Assembly (NCBI RefSeq): GCF_000222765.1
Contig: NZ_AFUE01000002.1
Location: 1 to 64,000, forward strand
Direction of reading: 5' to 3'
DNA: 64,000 nucleotides
From: Streptococcus cristatus ATCC 51100
GTDB taxonomy: Bacteria > Bacillota > Bacilli > Lactobacillales > Streptococcaceae
A model generated the notes under the pieces. That model was given only the letters and a program-made list of their open reading frames with translations, searched no databases and was not told where the DNA came from. This document shows, piece by piece, positions 19,410-28,609 of this stretch. Numbering within the stretch: the stretch's first letter is position 1; each line of letters begins with the position of its first letter. The translations under genes and the position numbers were made by a program.

Positions 19410-20897
19410 ATGGAAAATATAAAATGTTTAGAAATGATAATGATGGGAACGAGACTCATAACTGTAAGTGAGTTTTATGAATTATTCGATGAGTTACAAT
19501 TGAACTCATCGAATAAATTGCCATTATTTTTGTATAGCTTTAATTTAATAGATAAGTATGCATTTGTTAATACGAGTGAGTCAAATACTATAGTAGAAAT
19601 AAAAAATATTACCCAAAATACTCATACAAGATTGAATATTGGAGAATATTTGTTAAATAATAAATTTTACCAGAAAGATATTTTTGAACTAAAAAGTATT
19701 GTTGACAGTGATTTAAGAGTTGAGGCTTCAGAAAGAGAATTGGTAATTTATGCTGCTGGTGAATTAAAAGAAACTTTTACTGTTTTAATGGATAATAAGC
19801 TGGATGTTGAATGTGCTGTAAAAGAATTAATTTGCGAAAGTTGGTTGGCATGTAGCATAAAATTTATTCAGATGCTTAATAATATTAAAAATTGGAATGA
19901 TGTTAACTACACTATAAATTGCTTCTCTAATGTATATAGTGATATAGATTTAGAGATAAGTGAGCAAGATAAAGAAAATGCATTTAAATCAATGTATTTG
20001 ATTGTAAAGAATATGGAACTTTGCCCGGAGCAGGGGAAATTTGGGCTTAGCCTACTAACAGAATTTTTAAAATTATTTTTTTATGAGAAAGATATCGATA
20101 TTAAAATACAAGAAGAAATCATTTACTCGTTTATTCAAAGTCAAGAAGAGATGTTATTAAAAAATGAAGAGAGTTTGGTAGAACAATTCTACATTCACGT
20201 ACATTTAGAACAAGTATATAATAGAATTTATACGGTAAAAAAATCAGAGGAAAACAATTCCTTAGAATTTGAGTTGTTAAATATTCGTCTCTGGGATATT
20301 TTAGGAAATAAGAAATTTCTAGATTATATTGAAAATAGAGATTTTGAAACACTTACTTTAGAAAATCTTTATATTGGTCAAGCATTTGGGAAAGATGGGA
20401 GTAGGAATGTTTTTGATAGGATTGGAGAAGGGCATGAAAAGCTTCAAAGAATAATATCAACAGTTCCTCCCGATAAAGAAGTCGCTTTACTGTTTTTTTC
20501 TATGAGACCAAAAGGAAATTTAGTTATAAGTCAATATGGAATAGAAGCTACAGAGAAACTAAAAAATTTATTGAATGATAATATTGATCCAAAAGAATAT
20601 GTTGATTTGGCTGAAATTGCATTGATAACATATTTGAAACCTAAGTACAATACTCAGCATGTTAAAGATGATTTCAAAAGTTTAAAAACAGCTAAAATCA
20701 GGGATGTTATTAATAGTTATGATGGCATACAAATCTTTATGGACTTTGAAAAAGTGAATTGGAAGATTATTTCTAGTGATTGCACGAATGAGTTTACATC
20801 TAATAAACCCTATATACATTGTCTTTTTAAAAAAGATGCATTTAACTTAGGTATGAACGAGCTAGAAGATTTATTTGAAGCATATAAAATAGATTGA
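19410..20897 (+). CDS. Unknown protein with GIY-YIG-like C-terminal segment (partner of the HEPN-type gene)
   Basis: A 495-residue protein I cannot assign. Residues 1-300 are Leu/Glu/Asn-rich and probably helical. From about 318 it has YIGQAFGKDGSR (Y321, G323, R332), then DRIGEGHEKLQ (R337, H342) and later EIALITYLKPKYN, an arrangement like a GIY-YIG nuclease fold. This is inferred from spacing, not from an alignment. The ATG at 19410 has GGAG 7 nt upstream. A stronger ribosome site 58 nt before it is out of frame (see 19346-19370), so the N-terminus may be incomplete. It is AT-rich like its upstream neighbour. Confidence 0.75.
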   Translation: MENIKCLEMIMMGTRLITVSEFYELFDELQLNSSNKLPLFLYSFNLIDKYAFVNTSESNTIVEIKNITQNTHTRLNIGEYLLNNKFYQKDIFELKSIVDSDLRVEASERELVIYAAGELKETFTVLMDNKLDVECAVKELICESWLACSIKFIQMLNNIKNWNDVNYTINCFSNVYSDIDLEISEQDKENAFKSMYLIVKNMELCPEQGKFGLSLLTEFLKLFFYEKDIDIKIQEEIIYSFIQSQEEMLLKNEESLVEQFYIHVHLEQVYNRIYTVKKSEENNSLEFELLNIRLWDILGNKKFLDYIENRDFETLTLENLYIGQAFGKDGSRNVFDRIGEGHEKLQRIISTVPPDKEVALLFFSMRPKGNLVISQYGIEATEKLKNLLNDNIDPKEYVDLAEIALITYLKPKYNTQHVKDDFKSLKTAKIRDVINSYDGIQIFMDFEKVNWKIISSDCTNEFTSNKPYIHCLFKKDAFNLGMNELEDLFEAYKID

Positions 20898-21216
20898 GTT
20901 ATCAATATTTGGCAATATTAATGCTAAAAATTTAAAATATAGAAAGAAGTGAGTATAGTAATATTCATGGGAATTGAACAAGGTGTACAAGCTTACTAAA
21001 ATTAAAAATCAAATAATACAAAGAAACAAGTTCCTTTGTATTCATTTAACTGAAAATGGGTAAACTAAGATTTAAAAACTGGAACGGAGAAGAGCGAAAG
21101 TTCAAGTATTTAAACTCGGGCTAAAAGTGCCCTTCTTCCTGTAAATATATAATAGAAAGGAATAAGAGCCTCGTATATTCTTAACTGAATATGGGTTACG
21201 GACTTGATCAATTCTT
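20898..21216. other. Gene-free spacer at the right edge of the insert
   Basis: There is no convincing ORF. It holds two imperfect repeats built around TTAACTGAAAATGGGTAAAC (near 21045-21064) and TTAACTGAATATGGGTTAC (21181-21199), and a small hairpin GGGC-TAAAAGT-GCCC followed by TTCTTCC. These may be decayed copies of the region that originally preceded the 75-residue gene. Confidence 0.5.
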
Positions 21217-21444
21217 ATGATTCAAATAATCATCAAGGCTTTTGTTGAGAAAGATAAGACTGGAGCAATCGTTGAGGTCTTGTTTGCAAGTGCTGATCAT
21301 GATAAAGTACAAGCTAAATATGATGAATTAGTTGCTCAAAACTCGGAAAACTATTTAGCCATCTATGATCTACCGCTGGATATGGATTTGAATACACTAG
21401 ATCACTATCCATCTGTGTGGATTGGGAAAGAGGAATTTGAATAA
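21217..21444 (+). CDS. Small conserved streptococcal protein of the purK-purB interval, copy 2
   Basis: A 75-residue paralogue of the gene at 17844-18071. The differences are scattered over the whole length, which points to an old duplication or to introduction of a second allele with the insert. The ribosome site is poor. It lies 58 nt before purB, so with copy 1 it brackets the 18096-20897 genes. Confidence 0.82.
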   Translation: MIQIIIKAFVEKDKTGAIVEVLFASADHDKVQAKYDELVAQNSENYLAIYDLPLDMDLNTLDHYPSVWIGKEEFE

Positions 21445-21502
21445 AATGACTGTTGGTTGCTTATCTGATGTGAAACATTAAAAGAAAGGAAAATAAAATA
21501 AC

Positions 21503-22798
21503 ATGATTGAAAGATATAGCCGCCCCGAAATGGCGAACATTTGGACTGAGGAAAATAAGTACAAGGCTTGGCTGGAGGTAGAGATTCTGGCTGATGAGGC
21601 TTGGGCTGAGTTGGGTGAGATTCCCAAGGAAGATGTGGCCTTGATTCGCGAAAAGGCTGGCTTTGACATTGACCGCATCTTGGAGATTGAGCAGGAGACA
21701 CGCCACGATGTGGTGGCCTTTACTCGGGCGGTTTCTGAGACGCTGGGTGAAGAGCGCAAGTGGGTGCACTATGGTCTGACCTCGACCGATGTGGTGGATA
21801 CGGCCTACGGCTACCTCTACAAGCAGGCCAATGACATCATCCGTGAGGATCTGCGTCGCTTCACTGACATCATTGCAGAGCGGGCACGGGAGCACAAGTT
21901 CACCATCATGATGGGACGGACCCACGGGGTGCACGCAGAGCCTACAACCTTTGGTCTTAAGCTTGCGACCTGGTACAGCGAAATGAAGCGCAATATCGAG
22001 CGTTTCGAGCATGCAGCTGCTGGTGTGGAAGCTGGTAAAATCTCTGGTGCGGTTGGAAACTTCGCTAATATCCCACCATTTGTAGAGCAATACGTCTGCG
22101 ACAAGCTGGGTATCCGTGCTCAAGAAATCTCTACACAGGTCCTTCCTCGTGACCTCCACGCTGAATACTTCTCAACTCTAGCCTTGATTGCGACATCTAT
22201 AGAGCGCATGGCGACTGAAATCCGCGGTCTGCAAAAGTCTGAGCAGCGCGAGGTGGAAGAGTTCTTTGCTAAGGGGCAAAAGGGTTCATCTGCTATGCCG
22301 CACAAGCGCAACCCTATCGGCTCTGAAAATATGACTGGTCTGGCGCGTGTCATTCGAGGCCACATGGTGACGGCCTTTGAGAATGTCTCTCTCTGGCATG
22401 AGCGCGATATTTCCCACTCATCAGCTGAGCGGATTATCGCACCGGACACAACCATTCTTATCGACTATATGCTCAACCGCTTTGGTAATATCGTCAAGAA
22501 CCTGACCGTATTCCCAGAAAATATGAAGCGCAACATGAACTCAACCTTTGGTCTTATCTTCAGCCAGCGGGCTATGTTGACCTTGATTGAAAAAGGCATG
22601 ACACGGGAGCAGGCTTATGACTTGGTGCAGCCAAAGACCGCCCAATCTTGGGACAATCAAGTAGACTTCAAGCCTCTGCTCGAAGCGGACCCAGAAGTCA
22701 CTTCTCGTCTGACTCAGGAAGAGATTGATGAAATCTTCAATCCTACTTACTACACCAAGCGCGTAGATGAAATCTTCAAGCGCGTGGGGCTGGATTAA
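21503..22798 (+). CDS. purB: Adenylosuccinate lyase
   Basis: PurB cleaves SAICAR to AICAR and adenylosuccinate to AMP, so it serves both de novo synthesis and IMP-to-AMP conversion. The 431-residue fumarase-superfamily enzyme has [10 protein letters not shown], the TSTDVVDT and [14 protein letters not shown] segments and the signature [21 protein letters not shown] precedes the ATG. It ends the pur block and is followed by a terminator and repeat copy 2. Confidence 0.96.
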   Translation: MIERYSRPEMANIWTEENKYKAWLEVEILADEAWAELGEIPKEDVALIREKAGFDIDRILEIEQETRHDVVAFTRAVSETLGEERKWVHYGLTSTDVVDTAYGYLYKQANDIIREDLRRFTDIIAERAREHKFTIMMGRTHGVHAEPTTFGLKLATWYSEMKRNIERFEHAAAGVEAGKISGAVGNFANIPPFVEQYVCDKLGIRAQEISTQVLPRDLHAEYFSTLALIATSIERMATEIRGLQKSEQREVEEFFAKGQKGSSAMPHKRNPIGSENMTGLARVIRGHMVTAFENVSLWHERDISHSSAERIIAPDTTILIDYMLNRFGNIVKNLTVFPENMKRNMNSTFGLIFSQRAMLTLIEKGMTREQAYDLVQPKTAQSWDNQVDFKPLLEADPEVTSRLTQEEIDEIFNPTYYTKRVDEIFKRVGLD

Positions 22799-22809
22799 AC
22801 AAAAAAACG

Positions 22810-22835
22810 AGCCTGGACAAAAAGTCCAGGCTTTT
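22810..22835 (+). terminator. purB terminator
   Basis: AGCCTGGAC-AAAAA-GTCCAGGCT plus TTT. It stands where the left hairpin of the 174-bp repeat would be, and differs from it in sequence. Confidence 0.85.
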
Positions 22836-22861
22836 GAATCTAAATTAGAAAAAAATAGATG

Positions 22862-22983
22862 ACGCAGTGGTTGAGTGTGCTCTACTACGCTGATTTCATC
22901 AGCTTTTACAAGCCCTACTCAACTGTGCGGAGGTGGGACGACGAAATCGAATTCTAACGAATTACCGATTTCTGTCCCACTCT
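22862..22983 (+). repeat. Triple-hairpin repeat, copy 2 (partial)
   Basis: This matches the central and right hairpins of the 174-bp element at 6157-6330, from ACGCAGTGGTTGAGTG to GTCCCACTCT. The left third is replaced by the purB terminator hairpin and an unrelated AT-rich stretch. Confidence 0.85.
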
Positions 22984-23184
22984 CATTTTTATTATTCTCG
23001 AATGTATTATAAAAGTTTTGTTTTTGTTGGTTTTCAGTCCTAGAATACTAAAAAAATATACGAAATTAAAAAATTCTGTTTATTTTCTGTCATTTTTTGA
23101 TTTTTATTAAACAAAAGTCGTTCAAATATCTTGCAAATTGGTATAGATAGGTTTATAATAATGATAGGCTAGTTGGTCAGGAAA

Positions 23185-23220
23185 TGAAAAACGACAGCTC
23201 ATGAGAACCATCGTTTTTCA
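23185..23220 (-). terminator. Probable terminator of the GntR-family gene
   Basis: TGAAAAACGA and TCGTTTTTCA form a perfect 10-bp stem just past the bgaR stop, with a palindromic CTCATGAG in the loop. The region 22984-23184 otherwise shows no gene. Confidence 0.65.
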
Positions 23221-23222
23221 GA

Positions 23223-23939
23223 TTAATGATCGCGACTAGAAGAAATAAATTTGATTTTGAAGAAATCGCCACGCTTGTAGGTTTCGCTGTACTCTAGGAT
23301 TTGTCCAGTATTTTCCAGTTTTGTGATCTTGACTTGATGCACAGTTGGGAAGTTTGGATCAATTTCCAAGGTCTTAGCAATATCTTTTGGCGTTGGAAAG
23401 ACGATTTCGTTGGTTTCTTCGAAATACTCATCATTCATGTGGATGTGATAATCCGTCTTGAAGCGATTGTAGATCGAGCTGTAGTAGTCCAGATCTGGAT
23501 AGTTTGGATTGATGTACTGTTCAGGAATGTAGGTTTGGTGATAGATATAGACTTTATCGCCTGTCCTTCTGATACGGTCAATCTTGTAGTAGAACTGGGA
23601 CGGTGTTAGTTCTAGTTTTTCCAAGATTCTTAATTCATTTCCACGTTCGATAGACAGAACAGTCACCTTATCCTTTTGGATAGGGAAAGTTTCGATATCA
23701 GAGAATTCCACACGCTTGTGTTTTCTTGCGCGTGAAACAAACGTTCCCTTCCCTTGCTGACGGATGATGTAGCCATCATTCGCAAGTTCGTTCAAAGCGC
23801 GGACAACGGTGATGGAACTAACGTTGAACATCTTGATTAACTCAGCTTCTGTGTAGAATCTATCACCGTTTTCAAAGTTACCAGAAATGATTTGTTGTTT
23901 CAAATCATCTTTGATTTGTTGATATTTAGGAATAGCCAT
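23223..23939 (-). CDS. bgaR: GntR/HutC-family transcriptional regulator (BgaR-like)
   Basis: A 238-residue regulator with an N-terminal winged helix (about 1-70; YYTEAEL-like recognition region and VVRALNELANDGYI) and a C-terminal UTRA effector domain that would bind a sugar phosphate. It is divergent from bgaC, as in S. pneumoniae, where the regulator represses this galactose-glycan locus. I start at the ATG at 23939, which has AGGTG upstream; a GTG three codons earlier has no room for a ribosome site. Confidence 0.88.
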   Translation of the reverse strand: MAIPKYQQIKDDLKQQIISGNFENGDRFYTEAELIKMFNVSSITVVRALNELANDGYIIRQQGKGTFVSRARKHKRVEFSDIETFPIQKDKVTVLSIERGNELRILEKLELTPSQFYYKIDRIRRTGDKVYIYHQTYIPEQYINPNYPDLDYYSSIYNRFKTDYHIHMNDEYFEETNEIVFPTPKDIAKTLEIDPNFPTVHQVKITKLENTGQILEYSETYKRGDFFKIKFISSSRDH

Positions 23940-24003
23940 TGTGCTCACCTCTCTTTTTTTATCCCTCTCTATATTGATTTTAACATATTTTAAAAAAAAT
24001 TGT

Positions 24004-24061
24004 TGACATTTATGTAAAAGTTTATTATATTAATATTAACAAGAAATGAAAGCGTTTTAAA
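24004..24061 (+). promoter_or_regulatory. bgaC promoter with CcpA cre site
   Basis: TTGACA (24004-24009), a 17-nt spacer and TATATT (24027-24032). TGAAAGCGTTTTAA (24048-24061) fits the cre consensus TGWAARCGYTWWCW at 13 of 14 positions and lies just after the expected start, a repression position. Confidence 0.75.
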
Positions 24062-24079
24062 TCTAGGAGGAATGGGGAG

Positions 24080-25867
24080 ATGAAGAGATTTGAAATAGGC
24101 TCTTCTTTCTACTTGGATGGTCAGGAGTTTAAGATTTTATCAGGAGCGATTCACTATTTTCGGATTCAGCCGGAAGACTGGTATCACTCGCTTTACAATC
24201 TTAAAGCCCTAGGCTTCAATACAGTTGAGACCTATGTTCCTTGGAACATGCACGAGCCAAAGAAAGGTCAGTTTGACTTTCAGGGAATTTTAGATATTGA
24301 GAAGTTTCTTCAGATTGCTCAAGATTTAGGATTATATGCCATCGTTCGCCCTTCGCCCTTTATCTGTGCGGAGTGGGAATTTGGCGGCATGCCAGCCTGG
24401 CTTTTGATTGAGGATATGAGAATCCGTTCTTCTGATGCTTCCTATCTTCAGGCTGTTGCAGACTACTATGATGAGTTGCTTCCTCGCTTGGTTCCAAGGC
24501 TCTTGGAAAAGGGTGGGAATATCCTCATGATGCAAGTGGAAAATGAATATGGCTCTTACGGGGAGGATAAAGACTACCTGAGAGCGATTCGGCAGATGAT
24601 GTTGGACCGAGGCCTTGATTGCCCGCTCTTTACATCGGATGGTCCTTGGCGGGCGACGCTGAGAGCCGGCACGCTGATTGAGGAAGATTTATTTGTTACA
24701 GGAAATTTCGGTTCCAAGGCAGATTATAATTTTGCCCAGATGCAGGAATTCTTTGATGAGCATGGCAAAAAATGGCCGCTCATGTGTATGGAGTTTTGGG
24801 ATGGTTGGTTCAATCGTTGGAAAGAACCAATTATCAAAAGGGATCCTGAGGAACTGGCTCAAGCTGTCCATGAGGTTCTGAAACAAGGCTCTATCAACCT
24901 CTATATGTTTCACGGCGGCACCAATTTTGGCTTCATGAATGGCTGCTCGGCCAGAGGTGTGACGGATTTACCACAGGTGACTTCGTATGATTACGATGCC
25001 CTGCTCGATGAACAGGGGAATCCAACTCCGAAATATTTTGCAGTGCAAAAAATGATGGAGACCTACTATCCTGAGTACCCACAAATGAAACCGCTCACAA
25101 AAGAATCTTTTGAATTGAGAGACATTGCTCTAAGTGAGAAGGTGAGTTTGTTTGAAACATTAGCTGATTTGGCTCAGCCAGTAGAGAGTTTCTATCCTGT
25201 CAAAATGGAGGATTTGGGGCAGGGCTATGGCTACTTGCTTTACCGTACAGAAGCCAGCTGGGATGCGGATGAGGAAAAAATTCGGGTGATTGACGGGCGA
25301 GACCGGATGCAGCTTTTTGTGGACGGCGAGCTTATGGGAACCCAGTATCAAGCAGAGATTGGTCAAGATATCTTTGTTGCTGGAGAAAAGAAAACCACCC
25401 ACCGTATTGACGTCCTGATGGAAAACATGGGGCGGGTCAACTACGGGCATAAGTTCTTGGCAGATACCCAGCGAAAAGGGATTCGGACGGGCGTTTGTAA
25501 GGATTTACACTTCTTGCTGAATTGGCAGCAGTATCCACTTTCCTTTGAAAATACAAAAAACATCGATTTTTCAAAAGGATGGCAGCCAGAGCAACCAGCT
25601 TTCTACGCTTTTGACTTCAAAATGAAAGCGCTTAAAGATACTTATTTAGACTTGTCCGGTTTTGGAAAGGGCATTGCCTTTGTAAATGGCGTCAACATTG
25701 GTCGTTTCTGGAATGTCGGACCAACCTTATCGCTTTATATTCCGCATAGCCTTCTGAAAGAAGGACATAACCGAATCATCATTTTTGAAACGGAAGGGGA
25801 ATATGAAGAATCAATTAACTTAGTTAACCAACCTACATTTAAAACAATAAAGGGGGAAAATTTATGA
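24080..25867 (+). CDS. bgaC: Beta-galactosidase BgaC (GH35)
   Basis: A 595-residue glycoside hydrolase family 35 enzyme. The pneumococcal homologue removes terminal galactose from Gal-beta-1,3-GlcNAc of host glycans. The TIM barrel comes first (about 1-320), with the acid/base Glu156 in VENEYGSYG and the nucleophile Glu238 in MEFWDGWF, then beta-sandwich domains. There is no signal peptide or anchor, so it is predicted cytoplasmic, although the pneumococcal protein has been reported on the surface. AGGAGG precedes the ATG. The stop overlaps the next PTS gene by 4 nt. Confidence 0.94.
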   Translation: MKRFEIGSSFYLDGQEFKILSGAIHYFRIQPEDWYHSLYNLKALGFNTVETYVPWNMHEPKKGQFDFQGILDIEKFLQIAQDLGLYAIVRPSPFICAEWEFGGMPAWLLIEDMRIRSSDASYLQAVADYYDELLPRLVPRLLEKGGNILMMQVENEYGSYGEDKDYLRAIRQMMLDRGLDCPLFTSDGPWRATLRAGTLIEEDLFVTGNFGSKADYNFAQMQEFFDEHGKKWPLMCMEFWDGWFNRWKEPIIKRDPEELAQAVHEVLKQGSINLYMFHGGTNFGFMNGCSARGVTDLPQVTSYDYDALLDEQGNPTPKYFAVQKMMETYYPEYPQMKPLTKESFELRDIALSEKVSLFETLADLAQPVESFYPVKMEDLGQGYGYLLYRTEASWDADEEKIRVIDGRDRMQLFVDGELMGTQYQAEIGQDIFVAGEKKTTHRIDVLMENMGRVNYGHKFLADTQRKGIRTGVCKDLHFLLNWQQYPLSFENTKNIDFSKGWQPEQPAFYAFDFKMKALKDTYLDLSGFGKGIAFVNGVNIGRFWNVGPTLSLYIPHSLLKEGHNRIIIFETEGEYEESINLVNQPTFKTIKGENL

Positions 25868-26340
25868 CAATAGTAGGTGCACGTATCGATGGACGTTTGA
25901 TCCATGGACAGGTAGCCAATCTCTGGACTACCAAGCTCAACATTTCACGCATTATGGTGATTGACGATGAGGTAGCTGAAAATGCTATCGAAAAGAGCGG
26001 ACTTAAGTTGGCAACGCCGCCAGGAGTGAAGCTCAGCATTTTGCCAATCGCTAAGGCAGCAGAAAACATCTTGGCTGGTAAGTATGACTCACAACGACTC
26101 TTTATCGTTGCTCGTAAACCAGACCGATTCCTTCGTTTGGTAGAAGCTGGCGTTCCACTGGAAACACTGAACGTCGGAAATATGTCTCAGTCAGACGAAA
26201 CTCGTCCCATCACTCGCTCTATCAATGTGGTTGATGCGGATGTGGAAGCTTTCCAAAAGTTGCATGAAAAAGGGGTGAAGCTGACAGCTCAGATGGTTCC
26301 AAATGATCCGGTCGCGGATTTTATGAATTTGTTAAAATAA
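25864..26340 (+). CDS. PTS mannose-family EIIB component (galactose/GalNAc type)
   Basis: A 158-residue cytoplasmic phosphocarrier that passes phosphate from EIIA to the incoming sugar. Phosphohistidine His14 lies in the family signature RIDGRLIHGQV. It overlaps the bgaC stop (ATGA), and the EIIC gene follows. The cluster bgaC-EIIB-EIIC-EIID-EIIA-agaS-galM parallels the pneumococcal one. The sugar is probably galactose or a Gal-containing disaccharide released by BgaC. Confidence 0.93.
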   Translation: MTIVGARIDGRLIHGQVANLWTTKLNISRIMVIDDEVAENAIEKSGLKLATPPGVKLSILPIAKAAENILAGKYDSQRLFIVARKPDRFLRLVEAGVPLETLNVGNMSQSDETRPITRSINVVDADVEAFQKLHEKGVKLTAQMVPNDPVADFMNLLK

Positions 26341-26366
26341 GGAAAAATTTTTAGGAGGTCATTGTC

Positions 26367-27281
26367 ATGATACAATGGTGGCAAATTTTACTACTCACTC
26401 TGTACTCAGCTTATCAAATCTGTGATGAGTTGACGATCGTTTCTTCAGCAGGTTCACCTGTATTTGCTGGATTTATCACAGGTCTCATTATGGGAAATAT
26501 GGGTACAGGTCTTTTCATCGGTGCTTCTCTTCAATTGGTAGTACTCGGTGTTGGTACCTTCGGTGGTGCGTCTCGTATTGACGCTACTTCTGGTGCGGTT
26601 CTTGCAACTGCCTTCTCAGTAGCTCAAGGTCTTGATCCTGAGCTTGCTATTGCTACAATCGCTGTGCCGGTAGCAACTTTGTTGACATACTTCGACATTC
26701 TTGGTCGTATGACTACAACTTACTTCGCTCACCGTGTGGATGCTGCGATTGAACGCTTTGATTACAAAGGCATCGAACGCAACTATCTCCTTGGTGCGAT
26801 TCCTTGGGCTCTTTCTCGTGCCCTCCCAGTTTTCTTTGCCCTTGCCTTTGGTGGAGCTTTTGTAGAAACTGTTGTTACAGGTCTCGGTAATGTACAATGG
26901 TTGGCAAACGGTCTAAAACTCGCAGGTCAAATGCTTCCAGGTCTTGGATTTGCAATCTTGCTTCGTTATCTTCCAGTTAAACGCAACCTTCACTATTTGG
27001 CACTTGGATTTGGCTTGACAGCTATGTTGACAGTGCTTTACAGTAATGTTCAAAGCCTTGGTGCTGCAGTCTCTAGCATTGTTGGTTCTGAAGTGTTCTC
27101 TAAACTTCCAAAAGAACAAGCTATTACTTTTGTTAACAACTTCAAGAGTGTATCCATGATTGGTATCGCCATCATTGGTGTCTTCCTTGCAGTACAACAC
27201 TTCAAAAACAGCCAACGTACAGTCGTAGCTGCTCCAGTAACTGAATCAGAAAGCGGGGAAATTGAAGATGACGAATTCTAA
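26367..27281 (+). CDS. PTS mannose-family EIIC component
   Basis: A 304-residue membrane permease subunit with about seven membrane segments. It carries the family pattern of Gly-rich loops (AGSPVFAGFITGLIMGN; GVGTFGGASRIDATSGA). TTAGGAGG precedes the ATG. The C-terminus is acidic (ESESGEIEDDEF), and the last 14 nt overlap the EIID start. It forms the sugar channel with EIID. Confidence 0.93.
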   Translation: MIQWWQILLLTLYSAYQICDELTIVSSAGSPVFAGFITGLIMGNMGTGLFIGASLQLVVLGVGTFGGASRIDATSGAVLATAFSVAQGLDPELAIATIAVPVATLLTYFDILGRMTTTYFAHRVDAAIERFDYKGIERNYLLGAIPWALSRALPVFFALAFGGAFVETVVTGLGNVQWLANGLKLAGQMLPGLGFAILLRYLPVKRNLHYLALGFGLTAMLTVLYSNVQSLGAAVSSIVGSEVFSKLPKEQAITFVNNFKSVSMIGIAIIGVFLAVQHFKNSQRTVVAAPVTESESGEIEDDEF

Positions 27282-28086
27282 TTACAAACTAACAAAAGAA
27301 GATTTTAAACAGATTAACAAACGTAGCTTGTTTACCTTCCAATTGGGTTGGAACTATGAGCGTATGCAGGCTTCTGGTTACCTTTACATGATTTTGCCAC
27401 AATTGCGTAAAATGTATGGAGACGGTACACCTGAACTGAAAGAAATGATGAAATTGCATACGCAATTCTTCAATACTTCACCATTCTTCCACACTATTAT
27501 CACTGGTTTTGACCTTGCTTTGGAAGAAAAAGATGGTGTGAAATCAAAAGATGCGGTCAATGGTATCAAGACAGGTCTCATGGGGCCATTCGCTCCTCTT
27601 GGAGACTCAATCTTTGGATCATTGGTGCCAGCTATTATGGGGTCAATTGCTGCAACTTTGGCTGTTGCAGGAAACCCAGCCGGTATCTTCCTATGGATCG
27701 CTGTTGCAGTTGCTTATGACATTTTCCGTTGGAAACAATTGGAATTTGCCTATAAAGAAGGGGTTAACCTCATCAACAACATGCAAAGTACTTTGACAGC
27801 TTTGATTGATGCTGCATCTGTACTTGGTGTCTTCATGGTTGGTGCCTTGATTGCCAGCATGATTGGTGTTGAAGTTTCTTGGGCTCCACACATCGGGGAC
27901 AAAGCAATTGAAATTCAAGATATGCTTAACCTCATCTTCCCACGCTTGGTACCAGCTATCATCACAGGTGTAATCTTCTGGTTGCTTGGACGTAAGGGTA
28001 TGAACTCTACAAAAGCTATCTTGCTCATCATTCTTGCAGCGATTGCGTTCTCAGCGTTTGGTCACTTCTTCTTTGGAATGGCATAA
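27268..28086 (+). CDS. PTS mannose-family EIID component
   Basis: The 272-residue EIID partner of the permease. It has the N-terminal amphipathic domain (RSLFTFQLGWNYERMQASGY), the characteristic MGPFAPLGDSIF and C-terminal membrane segments. I use the ATG at 27268; a TTG two codons earlier is also in frame. It overlaps EIIC by 14 nt. Confidence 0.93.
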   Translation: MTNSNYKLTKEDFKQINKRSLFTFQLGWNYERMQASGYLYMILPQLRKMYGDGTPELKEMMKLHTQFFNTSPFFHTIITGFDLALEEKDGVKSKDAVNGIKTGLMGPFAPLGDSIFGSLVPAIMGSIAATLAVAGNPAGIFLWIAVAVAYDIFRWKQLEFAYKEGVNLINNMQSTLTALIDAASVLGVFMVGALIASMIGVEVSWAPHIGDKAIEIQDMLNLIFPRLVPAIITGVIFWLLGRKGMNSTKAILLIILAAIAFSAFGHFFFGMA

Positions 28087-28097
28087 TGGTGTAAATT

Positions 28098-28502
28098 ATG
28101 AGCAAACAATTAATTTTGATTAGTCATGGTCGCTTTTGTGAAGAGCTGAAAACAACCACTGAGATGATTATGGGTCCTCAAGCGGATATTCATGCCGTTG
28201 CCTTGTTTCCAGAGGAGGGACCAGATGATTTCACAGCTAAGTTTTTAGATACGGTCAAGGATTTTGAAGACTATGTTGTCTTTGCAGATCTTTTGGGAGG
28301 CACACCATGTAATGTAGTCAGCCGCCTTATTTTAGAAGGTAAGGATATTGACTTGTACGCCGGTATGAATCTGCCGATGGTGATTGAGTTTCTCAATGCT
28401 TCTCTGACAGGAGCTGATGTTGACTATCCGAAAAATGCAGTCGAAAATATCGTTAAAGTCAATGATATTTTAGCAGGCTTATCAGATGATGAGGATGAGT
28501 AG
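28098..28502 (+). CDS. PTS mannose-family EIIA component
   Basis: A 134-residue cytoplasmic phosphocarrier that takes phosphate from HPr. His10 in LILISHGRFCEEL is the expected phosphorylation site, and DLLGGTPCNV is the family loop. It completes the four-part PTS. A hairpin with a short T run follows, which may reduce transcription into agaS. Confidence 0.93.
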   Translation: MSKQLILISHGRFCEELKTTTEMIMGPQADIHAVALFPEEGPDDFTAKFLDTVKDFEDYVVFADLLGGTPCNVVSRLILEGKDIDLYAGMNLPMVIEFLNASLTGADVDYPKNAVENIVKVNDILAGLSDDEDE

Positions 28503-28532
28503 GACTGTTTTGTAAGGAAAAAAGAAATGAAG

Positions 28533-28565
28533 GGGAGTGGGGAATTTTCCCATTCCCTCTTTTAA
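28533..28565 (+). terminator. Hairpin between PTS EIIA gene and agaS
   Basis: GGGAGTGGG (28533-28541) pairs with CCCATTCCC (28549-28557) and is followed by TCTTTT. It probably acts as a partial terminator within the cluster. Confidence 0.65.
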
Positions 28566-28609
28566 AAGCAAATAACTAATATATCGATGTTTATTTTGAA
28601 AGGACTACC

